Positions 23,043 through 34,161 of a stretch of DNA of 64,000 nt are shown here, piece after piece. How positions within the stretch are numbered: the first letter of the stretch is position 1; the number at the start of each line of letters is the position of its first letter. Made by a program: the position numbers and the translations under genes. The notes under the pieces are model-generated. The model was not told the DNA's origin, ran no database searches, and saw nothing but the letters and a program-made list of their open reading frames with translations. This stretch comes from Lates calcarifer (lineage: Eukaryota; Chordata; Actinopteri; Centropomidae), in assembly GCF_001640805.2 (NCBI RefSeq), contig NC_066854.1, positions 12,750,776 through 12,814,775 of the forward strand, written 5' to 3'.

Positions 23043-26000
23043 ATGGCTCAGTCAGGTTCCTGCCCAAACCCAGACCTATCAAGTGCAGCTATCATCCACA
23101 GCCCACTAGATATCTGTTTGGACCAGGATACCCTGAGAGGAAGAGAGGATGAGGAGGGAGAGGAAGAAGATGAGGAGGTCGAACTCGCTGAGGAGGTAGC
23201 GGAAGATGTTTTGATGATGGCCGAAGCAGGAGAGTGGGAAGTTGAGAAAGAAAGCGAAAGTGGAGCGCAGGGTGAAAGAGAGGACATGAGGATTATAGAA
23301 GTGTCCCTCTTACCAAATGGAGAAATGAAAGAGGGGGAGGGAGGAAGTGAAATACTGGAGCAAAATGGGGAGGAAGCTGTAGAAATGGCCAATGAAGAGC
23401 ACAAAAATATAGATGAACAAACAACAGAGGAAGAAGGGAAAGGAAATGGAGAAGACAAGTCAAAAGACACAAAGACAGTGACTGGAAATCCATGTAACTT
23501 TTCTGCATTGATAAAGATTGAGCAAGCTCAAAAGCAGATATTAGACAGCCATGGAGAAAAAGAAGAGAACAGAGAAAGTGAAGAAAATAAACAAGAGGAA
23601 TTGATAGCAAGTTCAGAAACAGAGCTAAGGGAGGAAAATATGAATGAGCATGAAAACGGGTTAGAAGAACGCCAGATAGTATCCACTACTGATGACGCAG
23701 AGACTAATCAAGAATCAAGTATTCTTGAAGAGGAGTCAGGAAAGCATGACGACCCCAACAATACAGAAGATGTTATTCTTTTCACTAATACTGAGGTGAC
23801 TGAAACCACTGAGGATCCAGCAACAGATGTGACCCTTGTTGCCACGGGGATAGATGAACAAGTCAACATTCAAAATGATCTGTGCCAGGCTGTTAGCAGT
23901 GATAGCCCACCTTTCAATTCTGATACAGTGGTGGACAATCAGACCAACCAATCAACCAGTGAGAATCAAGATGAAATGAGAAAGACTGATGAAAAGAACA
24001 ACTCAGAATCCAGCAAACAGGAAGATGAGCCAACTAATAATAGCATCATGTGGCAACAGACAGATTCCGTAGAGGCAAACATTGAGGATGAGGGAACCAA
24101 AGAGTTCATGAAGGATCCAATGTCCGCTTCTGATGATATTCTAGACACTGGGGGTGAGGCAAATCTGAAGGTAGAACAACCAGAGTTGGCCTTTGTACTC
24201 TCTGAGGAACAGTCACAGACAGAGGGAAGGATTGAGGAGACAAGGCTGGCAGGACAGACAGACGGAGGGACTGAGGAAACAACATTGGGAGGACAGACAG
24301 ACGGAGGGACTGAGGAAACAACATTGGGAGGAATCAACCAGAAGGACCAAGAGGAAGAGCAAGCGCAACATGTTGGTGTTAATACTCTGGATGGGGGAGG
24401 AGCAACTATGGAAGAGGAGGGGAAGACAGGTGATTTTGTCAGCGAGTTAATGGGTGAGGAAGACCATAGTGGAAGAGGTGATGAAGAAATTCAGAAAGAA
24501 TCTATTGCTGAGATTGAAAACCAGGCTATGGTAGATCCTCCAGAACCAGCAGTGCAGTGTGTAGAGGAGGTACCTTTAGACACACATAAAGATGTGGATT
24601 TGGACCAGGTGGAGGAGGCCTTTGAACTGGAGGAAGGGGGTAAAGTTGAACCGGACCAGTCAGGAGGTGAGGTCACATCGGATGAGTCCACAACACAGAG
24701 TGGTGGCGATTTGCAGGAAAATCCTCCACAGGTCCTCATAGAAGCAGGGGTAGACTGGGGGGACAACTTGGGAGAACAGCCAAGTGAGAAGGTCTTTGTA
24801 GAAGACAAGAGGGGAGGAGAAGGAGCAGAAGAAGCGATTGTGGGAGAGGTAGAAATGGTGGAAGAGCCTGTGACTGTTTTAGATGATGAGATTGAAAACA
24901 TAGAGGAGAATCAGACTGGTGAACTTGACGAACAAAAGCCTGCCACCACTGCAGTCCCTTCTGAAGACACCATAAGGGAAAGAAAGGATGAAGGATGTCA
25001 AGGACTGGAAGCTGAGAAAGCTGAACATGGCAAAGAGAAAGATGAGCAGCAAAAAGATGAAAATGGAGAGGAAGAGAAGGATGATAAGCCAGAAGATGAC
25101 AACAGAGACTGTGATATAAATGGAAGAGTTAAAGAGCTGAAGCAAGCAATGGAGAATGGGATCCTGTGTCCCGAGCCACAAGCACCCATGATAGAGGGAT
25201 GGGGGACAGCAAGAATGCTGTCACCAAGGAGAAAAGATAATGACTGGATTAAAGCTGATCAACCTGAGGAAGAGAGAACACCAGAAATAAAAGAGTGGAG
25301 GAAAGAATTGAAGCCTGTGAAAAAAGACATGTGGGAAACAGAAAGGGGAAGGAAGGAATGGGTGAAGAAGGAAGCATCACCAGAGGAGAAAAGTGCGCCG
25401 AGGAACGAGGACTGGATAAAGGAGCTGAAGTCAGTGATCAAAGATGAATCCCTGCCCAGAAAAAAAGATGAGCAGGTGAAGAGAAAACGAGTGGTGCTTT
25501 GGGAGGATGGCCATTCATACATTCCCCAGAGGGAGGAGATGACTGAGGAGAAGAGAGAGGAGGTGAAGCTGATCTCCCATAGGAGAGTGGAAAGCCCTTT
25601 GCCTCCTGTGTGCAGGAACAACACAATACCCCAAAATCAGGACTATGAGATCTCACTCTATGTCAAGGTAATGAGCCGCATACACAAACACAGCCTCCTC
25701 AACACACACATACTGTACACATATTGTACGGCCACACTGAGTTGATGATACTTCATATATATGGTGAAAATGAAAGCTCTAGTCCATACATAGCCACCTT
25801 AAGGCCAGGGCCAGTTTGACCTGACAATCAAAATGCTCCAATCAGCAGACTGGCATAACTCTGGCAAAGCCATACCTGTTGGGAAATAGAACCATGGCAC
25901 TGTAAACTACAACAGAGCAAGGCATCACAATGCAAGACATATAACCACCTAAAGTAAATGCTGTTCAACTTTTATATGTTTTTGAATTTTACTGTTTTTG

Positions 26001-29000
26001 ACTGAAAAAGTTCAATAACGCATGCAGAAGCATGTCAGCTACCTTTATATATGTTTCGTATTTGTACATTTGTGTGTGTGTGTGTGACGCAGAGAGAGCA
26101 AGTGAGGGAGACACCGGATCTTGATCTGCTTACCTTATCCCATTAGCACAGTGATATCCTAATCCATCAGGCATGGTAGCCTACATTGCTGCATTTGTGC
26201 AATTCTAAAGGTAGTGGACAAAATAATAGGAACACACAATACTATTTGAATTATAATCATATGATTTAAGCCAATACAAATATGTTGTTAGAAATGTGAC
26301 CTGTGTGACACATATAATGGTCACTTTTTGTTTGTTTTTTTTTTTCTCCACTCTCTGCATGTGTGCTCAGACTTCATCTTAAAGGTTTTGCTCTCTGGTT
26401 TAGCAGCACATTCCTAACTGAGGTGACAATAAAAGAGGGCAGCCCTCTGAGGGCCAGCGGAGAGGTTTAACGCCAAGAAAAAATGCACTAATATCTGAGA
26501 GCTGCTTCACACATACACACAACAAGCTTGTTCTCTGTGGGAGTTCACATCCGCACAATGGCTTTCTTTGTCAGGGGCTCTGCTGGCAGCATAGGCTGAG
26601 GTAGATGGAAATATAATGGAAAGGTTCAAGCATCCCTCTGTGGTGCTGGACTCAACAGCACTCGATGCTGCTGCTCCTACTCAATAAATGCATGGGAAAG
26701 ATGTTCTTTTCTTTTAATGCAGCAAATGACTTGACTACTTATCATAAAATCTGACAAAACTTTTTTCTCACAGTCTTGAATGTATCCCAGGTACCACGTT
26801 TAGGGCACTGATGTCTGAATAGTACAACAGTGCTATGCTGCTGCCAGTAGCGTGCAGGGTTAATCTCTGCATTCTCACTCTGCAAGCTGATTAGCCTGCT
26901 GTTTGGTGCTGAGAAATCTGGGCACAGCGGTGCTGGAAACAACACATAGTCACTTCAAGATAAACACAGCGTTTACATTATGTTAAACAGCTTGTAAACA
27001 AGCTCAACAGAGACTGACTGGGTTCTTAATATATAAGGCTGATACTGGACGATCATTACAATCAGCCACTATTGATCCCCTACCATTTAGATTTATTCAT
27101 TTGGCAGACAGCTTTATCCAAAATGATGTAATGCGAGGGAATACATCAGTGTACACTGCTATAATAAGGCAAAGTGCCAGGATGATAAAAGCATTCTTTT
27201 ACGTTTTGACTTTTGAGGAGTTCTGGGTTTAATTTACAGCCAGTTGCAGCTTTAAAATTTAAGTAATAACAAATCATTATCAGCCTGTAAAAAAAAGAAA
27301 CAAACATCCATGTCTGATGAATTCTGGAAAAAACAGGGGGAGACATCTCAGTTGGTGTGGGTGTGAAAAAGATCTTTCCATCCCCTGCTGTTAACACACA
27401 CTCACCCTTGTATGTATGTATGTGTGTGTGAGCTGGAGCGGAGATTCCATTTGCCACCCACTCCTCTGGAAAATGAAGTAACTCTGTTCTGTGCCTCCCG
27501 GCTTCACACAAAACTGACCTCAAGTCAGATTAGAATTGGATTAATTCTGAAATTAAAGTCATTTTGAAAAGAAACACCAGATAAACAGTGCTGTGTCACT
27601 GGAGAGGGAGCTGAAGTTAAGAAAAAAAACTCTCCGAATATTTTCCATAATGCGACTGTGTGAACAGATTTTCATCCTCACAGTGTGATGTGATTAATTC
27701 ACACACACACACACGCACAGACACAGTTTAGCGCTTAATATGACAAAGAGGGATTGTCTGAGGAGGACACACTGACATACCAGAGAAAGCCAAAAAAAAA
27801 GAAAGAAAGAAAGAAAGAAAAAAGAGGAAAAACAACAAGCAGTCCAAATAGCAAGCAGATGAATGAGTAGTTGGAGAGAGACAGACACACAGACAGACAT
27901 GGTACTGACTGGCACTTCTCATCGCTTTATTGGAACATGACACAAATATACTTTTTCTTATCACCACTGGGAATAAAAACTGTCATCTGAGAATCTTTAG
28001 AGGAGTGTGAGCTTTCACACAACCTTTCAAACTAAATGGAAAGCTGACCTGGACTGTTCACCATGTCCTGGTATAACACTGTAGTTAAAAAACTTGGCTA
28101 CCCCACCATTGAGTTGTTCGTGAAGGTAAGTGATGTTGCAAACTCGTGCATCTTCTTAATTATATTCTTGCTAAATGCTCCGCTGTGTTGATCTAAAGCA
28201 TTCTCTCATTTCTACACTTGTGTGTGCATGTCTCTTTATGTGTGTGTGTGTGTAGGCGGGAAGTGACGGGGAGAGCATCGGTAACTGTCCATTCTCCCAG
28301 AGACTCTTCATGATCCTGTGGCTTAAAGGAGTCATCTTCAACGTCACCACTGTCGACCTCAAACGGTAATATACTACACACACACTTCCGCATAATCATA
28401 CTATGAACCAGAGTGTCTGCATGTTGTGGTTTGTGTTGTCAGGAAGCCAGCCGACCTGCAGGACCTGGCTCCAGGAACCAACCCTCCCTTTGTGACCTTT
28501 AACGGTGAGGTGAAGGTTGACGTGAACATGATAGAAGAGTTCCTGGAGGAGAAACTGACCCCACCACGGTACAGAAACACACATTCACTGGAATATAGTT
28601 GGCCAGAGGAAGCTTTGTTAATAAACTGTAGATGCAGATGGACTGTCTTATGTAACTTTCTGAAATCAAAAATTGATGACTATAACCAGTCCAGGTGCAC
28701 ATAGCCAAGATCACTTTGACTCACCATCCTGGTACTTATGCACCTAAAATGTCAAGTGTGAGTACAGTAACTGAGTTGAGACACAGTAGATATAATGCTG
28801 GGGGTGGGGGATTTGGATTTTTAAAATAAAAGCCCCAGACAGTAACAGGAGTTTATCAGGGCCACTGGAGTATGCAGAATTTTCACAATAAAAGCCCCCC
28901 AGAGGGAAACAAGAGCTTGACTTTTCTAATGTGTCTTTAACACCAGCTATCCCAGACTGGCTCCCAAACATCGTGAAGCCAACACAGCCGGCATCGATGT

Positions 29001-29687
29001 GTTCGCCAAGTTCTCAGCTTACATTAAAAACCCAAGAAAAGACACCAACGACGGTAAGAGGAAATTAGGATCAGAGGACAGAGAGATGGGTGGCTGAGTA
29101 TTTTTGTTAGATCTCTCTGGCTCAGGCAAGCTTCTTCTGCTGCCCCCAAGTGGCCATACATATCGATTAATGCAGCTCTGGTGTGTTTAAGGTCCTAAAA
29201 AGATCCATTAATCCATTTGTCTACCTCTCTTTCTCTTTGTACCTCTGTGCAGCCTTAGAGAAAGCCTTGCTGAAGTCTCTTCGGCGTCTCGATGACTTCC
29301 TGAGGACCCCCCTCCCCGAGGAGATCGATGCTTACACCTCAGGTGACCTGCCTGAGTCGTCCAGGAGCTTCTTGGATGGATCTCAGCTCACTCTGGCCGA
29401 CTGCAACCTCCTGCCTAAACTACACATCCTTAAGGTTCATTCAGCCTGATACTCATATTTTGGACTGTAACGCAGTGATCCCAACTCCTGTCCACTCCAT
29501 TCTCTCCATGTTTTTCTCTCTCTAGGTCGTAGCCAAGAAGTACCGTGGCTTTGAGATCCCGGCAGAGATGACGGGGTTGTGGAGGTATTTAAACTGCGCC
29601 TATCAGAGGGAGGAGTTCACCAACACATGCCCTGCTGAGAGGGAGATTGAATTTGCCTACCTGGATGTTGCGAAACGAATCAAATAA
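23043..29687 (+). CDS. clic6: Chloride intracellular channel protein 6, long isoform
   Basis: Six exons, 23043-25667, 28256-28365, 28443-28568, 28947-29053, 29253-29434 and 29526-29687, give 1103 aa. The last five have exactly the standard CLIC exon sizes (110, 126, 107, 182, 162 nt). Exon 1 encodes about 860 residues of glutamate-rich, low-complexity sequence, the hallmark of CLIC6. It is followed by a tryptophan-containing segment (W735, W752, W764, W773, W791) and a basic block [16 protein letters not shown]. The glutathione-transferase-like CLIC module begins near residue 866. It has the redox-active cysteine motif CPFS at 886-889 within [18 protein letters not shown], and [20 protein letters not shown] helical-domain sequence (here [17 protein letters not shown]). 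CLIC proteins switch between soluble and membrane forms; CLIC6 channel activity and exact role remain debated. Neighbouring rcan1 supports orthology. Confidence 0.94.
24251..24328 (+). repeat. clic6: Two perfect tandem copies of a 39-bp coding repeat in clic6 exon 1
   Basis: Units 24251-24289 and 24290-24328 are identical and encode a 13-residue repeat (core [13 protein letters not shown]). A degenerate third unit precedes them (EETRLAG). The perfect identity points to recent unit duplication, so length polymorphism is likely. Mammalian CLIC6 also carries short repeats in this region, with a different sequence. Confidence 0.9.
27085..27180 (+). mobile_element. Short dispersed repeat fragment
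   Basis: TTTATTCATTTGGCAGACAG followed by CTTTATCCAAAATGATGTAA matches a consensus I recall as a very common fish interspersed repeat ('ttggcagacgcttttatccaaagcgactta'). It is truncated and diverged here. Confidence 0.55.
28063..28125 (+). CDS. clic6: Candidate alternative first coding exon of clic6 (short isoform)
   Basis: ATG at 28063 in context ACCATGT opens 21 codons starting [14 protein letters not shown] and ending TIELFVK, followed by a consensus GTAAGT donor. The phase (0) and the final IELFVK agree with the end of long exon 1 (ISLYVK) and with the N-terminal start of other CLIC proteins. Splicing to 28256 gives 249 aa, the normal size of CLIC1-5. An AT-rich TATA-like site, GAATAAAAAC, lies at 27971-27980. 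This exon is not present in the long transcript. The two isoforms would differ only in having the acidic 875-residue extension or this 21-residue start. Confidence 0.75.
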
Positions 29688-29981
29688 GAGCAAGAGTGGG
29701 AGAAGCATGGGGACAACTAGATCAGATACAAAGAGTAGGTCTTTCAACAAATAGCTAAAAGAGAAAAGATGGAAAGAAAGTAGAAATAAGGAAGAGTAGT
29801 ACACATAGAAATACAACAGGTGTTTTGGTGAAGCCTAATTAATTGACATGAAGATGAAGAAAGAGGAGGAGTGAGTAGAACAAAAAAAGATGGCTGAGGC
29901 ACTCACTAAAACACCCTAACCTGAAACTCTATTAACTCTTTACAAAGTTTGACATCTCTGCATTGGCAGGTGGCAAGCTAC

Positions 29982-29984
<3 letters not shown>

Positions 29985-30016
<32 letters not shown>
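29985..30016. repeat. (TG)n microsatellite in clic6 3' UTR
   Basis: About 16 perfect TG units lie between the stop codon and the first AATAAA, so they are likely transcribed. Confidence 0.9.
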
Positions 30017-30018
<2 letters not shown>

Positions 30019-30172
30019 CTCACAGGTTGGGTTGCACAGCGGTCTACTGTATCTCTATGCTAATCATTCTACAAGTAATCTATAAAGTAGAGATTTGCTT
30101 GCAGAATTAATACCTGATTTCTTTTTATTCACTTTTCAGATGATGGCAGGGCCAGGTTCACTGCAGAAACAG

Positions 30173-30178
30173 AATAAA
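30173..30178 (+). terminator. clic6: Polyadenylation signal of clic6
   Basis: AATAAA lies about 490 bp after the TAA stop codon. A second AATAAA at about 30784 could give a longer 3' UTR. Confidence 0.6.
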
Positions 30179-32161
30179 AAGCAGTATTCAGTATTCAGTA
30201 TTAAAGTATTAGAAATCACAAATCAACTTTTAGCAAACCAGTCCCAATCAGAGTTTGATTAATGCTTGTCTTTAGCATAAACGTTCACTTAAATCTACTA
30301 TTTACACTGTTTTTAAATCATAGTCAATTACAACAATTTAATAATATGCATCTAACATATCTATAGGAGCTGAATCACAGAAAGCATTATATTATCTTAT
30401 GAGTCCTATGGCCATGACCAATGAGTATCTGGTTTCCCTTTTTAATACGTCAGGGTAAAAAAAAAAGAAGCATCCCCAGTACTGGCTCAATGATGTTCCA
30501 GCCTTATCTTAGTGCACAAGTTCAGTGACTGCAATAACCAGAAAAATAATACACATACCATATTAAGCCAGTTATTAATTAAGCAGTGTGTAATCATCTG
30601 ACTCCATTTTCTCTGCTAGATATATTAGTCTTAATGATGAATCAGTGATCAAGATGAAAAGTTAAAGTGTTTTTTACTCATGTTGTCATTATCCTTGGAC
30701 AGTGTGTCTTCTGTATCTAATGTTACTGACTGCCCGACTGTGGACAGGCCTTGGTGCTGGATGGTGTTGATGAAGTTTTGATTAATAAATTTTGTAGTTC
30801 ACGCAGAGACCACTGTAGCACTCTATCACTTTTAAGTCACCTTTTTGGAGAGAAAAATGGCTCAGTATTTGGTGTGTTTTAATTAATTTGGCCATCAGTC
30901 CCCACATGCAAAATTATGTGTGCAACTTTAATGAGAGGACAGAAATATCCAATTGTTTCTTACTTCTCTTGAATGCAGCATTATTTCACTAACGTCCCAT
31001 TATGGTTTAGCATGTTTTTGACACCAAATTACCACTTTGACACAGAGACAGTCTGCCATTAACCAGCCCTGACACCACATGTTGTGTTCTGGCCTTACAT
31101 CCTCTCTGTGGGGATAATCTTTATTAAACTGTGTGATTGTCTTCAGTGTTTCTTTTGGCTCCGTGTGTCTGTTATTATCATTATCATTATCATTAGTAAT
31201 CTGATCCTTCTGTTCAACAAGAACAAATCGCTGAAATATAAGTATTGTTCAATAGCAATTTACACTTAGTGCCAGCAGTAACAGCAGTTCAGATAATGGA
31301 GTGTAACATGACAAACAATTTAACACCAAGTTCACAAGCTGAACTGAAGAGATGATGATTAGTCATCAGCGTCACTGACTGAATCAGCAGTGTCTTACAC
31401 TGGAGCTCCTCCCAGTGGAGACTGTTAGTACTGTTTGTTGTTTCTTAGTTGAAATCTCTCTGTTTAATCTGTGCACTGAAATGTAAAAATAACAATATGT
31501 GGGTTTTAGGGGCAGATATGTGCTGAAACGCTTTCTTGGTAAACTACAGTTTTTCTGTCTGGAAAGCATTTCTAGCTATAGCATGGATTTAAAGATACAT
31601 GTACAGGTGGTACTGCATCTGACAACCTCTCTGTGATGACAAGACCTCAGGAGGATGTGCACAGTCACTGCACCTCTGCTGTTCACTCTGAAAAACTTCC
31701 AAATACTAATACTATCTCTGTTTGTGCAGAGATTAAACCAATAAGACGTATGGGCATCGGACAGAGCTAGCTACAGGCTATTTACTTATTCTTTACAGAT
31801 TAGATGTGTCTTTATATCATATTCCATGTTACAGTTCACATCCAGCACTGTGCCACACAAAAAATTAAGTGACTACCTACAGAGCAACAAGAAGAGCTCT
31901 GATTGGCTAGCTGTTGCTATGACCACACACAAATTCCCACTAACACATAATATATATATATATATATAATATAAATGTAGCAATTTATGAATTTGTAATG
32001 TTTAAACTCTAGGTGGCATCTCTAGACTACATGAGGCTATTCCTGTACTTTTATTTTGAAATCTTTATACTATTTTTTTTTACCTCATATACTAAAGCCA
32101 TATGTCATGACTCTTTGCTCAAAGAATCTAAAATGATTGTATGTGCAAGACCAAGTATATT

Positions 32162-32195
<34 letters not shown>

Positions 32196-34029
32196 TGGAC
32201 ATGTACAGACACACACACTCATCACTGGGGCAACAGTGATAGGTGACCTCTGTTGAAACCCTCTGAATGTAATGACCCAGAGTTTACACACCCAGACAGC
32301 AAACACACACGGCTGAGCTACCATAGAAACATGAGCAGGAAGAATGTCCTGCTGTTCGTACTGTGTTGAGACTAATAACACTGTGTAAAGTCACACTTCA
32401 GGCACTGTGACTGTAGAGTTGTAGTACAACACACAATATATCTGCTGTTATAAATTAATTACCCAGAATTCATCTGTCAGTGTCCAGTCCTTGAGTCATG
32501 GTCCTGGAGCGGTGCTGCGTTTAAAACTAAAGGTTTCTACATGTCAGTATTTGAAAAGACGTTTTACGAAACAAAATAAGATCAAATACGATCAAATTTC
32601 ACAAATTAACAACACTGAGAATGGATTATTTTGTAAAATACATACAAAAGTTTTACAAAATAAATTCGCAAAAAAATCTTTTATATAATATTTTTACAAT
32701 ATATTATGGTACCATATACTATATTTTAAAAAATTCATAATAGACTCAACCTCAAATTTAGTGTCAAAATGTAGAATCTAAGTAAAACTAAAGGAAGTTA
32801 CAACTGGACATGAGGTAACATGAGTATGTGTGTGTGTCTATGTAATGAACAACTAAAGAGAGTGTAGCTGTAGAAAAATAATCATCAATCTTTATTGTCA
32901 CAGAAGGTTTTTGCCATGCCAGAGACGAACTTTATTTTAAACTTTGCACACACATACAAAAATGACGCGTGTCTGTCGGAAAAGGAAAAGAAAGTGTTAA
33001 CAGGTGTTCATGTGCCGGCCACAAGCACACATCGTCTTCTTTGATTGGTCAGTCTTGTTAATTAATGAGTGAATGAAAAGGTCTGAGTCGAGGCTGGCGC
33101 CAGTGTGGTGGCGGTGGGGGGGCACAGGGCTTTCTGATGCCACAGCAACAGTCTCTTAGCACTCAGAGGTCAGAGAAGAGACAGAGGAGAGGAGAGGAGA
33201 CTGGAGGGAGAGGCAGAGGATATTTTAGGATGCGTCTGTTAGGTTTATCTTTACAATTCCAAATAACCAACCAGTTGTAAAATGGATTTCTACTTGGTGT
33301 GGATTAGGTCCACCACTAGGCCTCCAACTAGGTGCAAATCTTTAAGTAATGTATCTTTAAGAAGCCATTTTCTGTTGCTTCTTACTCAGTGTGCAACCTC
33401 TTTGCAACAGTGTATAGTACAGCACTGATAATGGCATAACATGTGAACCAATAGAACAGCCAATTGTGTTAATTTGAACCCATGTATAATCCAAGGATGT
33501 ATAATTTATGTAGCTCCAAAACAGAATACACACTATCTCAAAGCACGCATGGCAACAGAGCAAAAACTCTCCATTAAGTCTATCGTAACACAACATGCCA
33601 CACTGTGTGTATGTGTTTTTGCACTATTTACATACTAGCTGCAAGGAGATCCTTTAATGCTTGACTATGTTATGTAATTTAGTGTGCAAAAGTGCTCCCC
33701 GAGGTTCAGCTGCAGTTAATGTGAGGCTTCAGCAGTCTGACTTAGACTCAGTGAATGGCAATTTTCCATAAGTTAGAGTCTGTTTAGTACAAAACACAAC
33801 CCAAACACAAACCTACACATGACAACCAGGATGAAGATATCATATTTATTTGTCTAACTCTGATTGCTGAAGCATCATATTAGCGTCAGCCCAGCTCAGG
33901 GCCTCCTGTGCACATTGTATAAGATGATGTGATTATGACCAGAATCAGCGCTGCACTGATTTATCCATAATGGTTAGATGATGTTTTTTTTTAGTATAAT
34001 GAAATTTGGAAACATGATATATTAGGGGG
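30179..34029. other. Intergenic region between clic6 and urp2 (tail to tail)
   Basis: No coding exon recognised. It holds a triplicated CAGTATT at about 30182-30200, an (AT)n at 31950-31968 and a (CA)n at 32163-32192. Sequence is otherwise AT-rich. Confidence 0.6.
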
Positions 34030-34035
34030 TTTATT
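34030..34035 (-). terminator. urp2: Polyadenylation signal of urp2
   Basis: TTTATT on plus is AATAAA on minus, about 95 bp after the TGA stop codon. This fits a short neuropeptide-gene 3' UTR. Confidence 0.65.
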
Positions 34036-34129
34036 AAAAGGATGGATGACATGATGAAGAGGTGGGTGAGAAAGTCAAAGAGTATGATGGGAGACCAGTA
34101 GTGAAAAGGAAACACTGGCTGGGAGCTGA

Positions 34130-34161
34130 TCAGTTCTGGGAGCAGTATTTCCAGAAACACA
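34130..34161 (-). other. urp2: Mini-exon encoding the mature cyclic urotensin-type peptide
   Basis: Only 32 nt. The acceptor TTCAACAG comes first, then TG completes the valine codon split with the previous exon, followed by CFWKYCSQN and TGA. Almost the whole bioactive peptide is on this last exon, separated by a 235-bp intron from its KR cleavage site. Confidence 0.93.

Larger units (their letters stand above)
25668..28255 (+). other. clic6: First intron of clic6 (long isoform)
   Basis: It begins GTAATG and ends TGTGTGTAG. It holds a second candidate first exon at 28063-28125, a dispersed repeat at 27085-27180, a (GAAA)n at about 27801-27820 and short GT/CA runs. Reading through the donor would add 25 residues to exon 1 before a stop, so an intron-retention product is possible but not supported. 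Confidence 0.75.

Noticed and set aside
23048..25656. Many antisense open frames over clic6 exon 1
   Set aside because: They are serine/leucine-rich shadows of the glutamate-rich sense codons (GAG/GAA read backwards) and lack any domain.
26206..26252. Possible transposon end (GTGGACAAAATAATAGGAAC)
   Set aside because: It resembles a Tc1-type terminal sequence, but I could not find the matching opposite end, so it is not listed as a feature.
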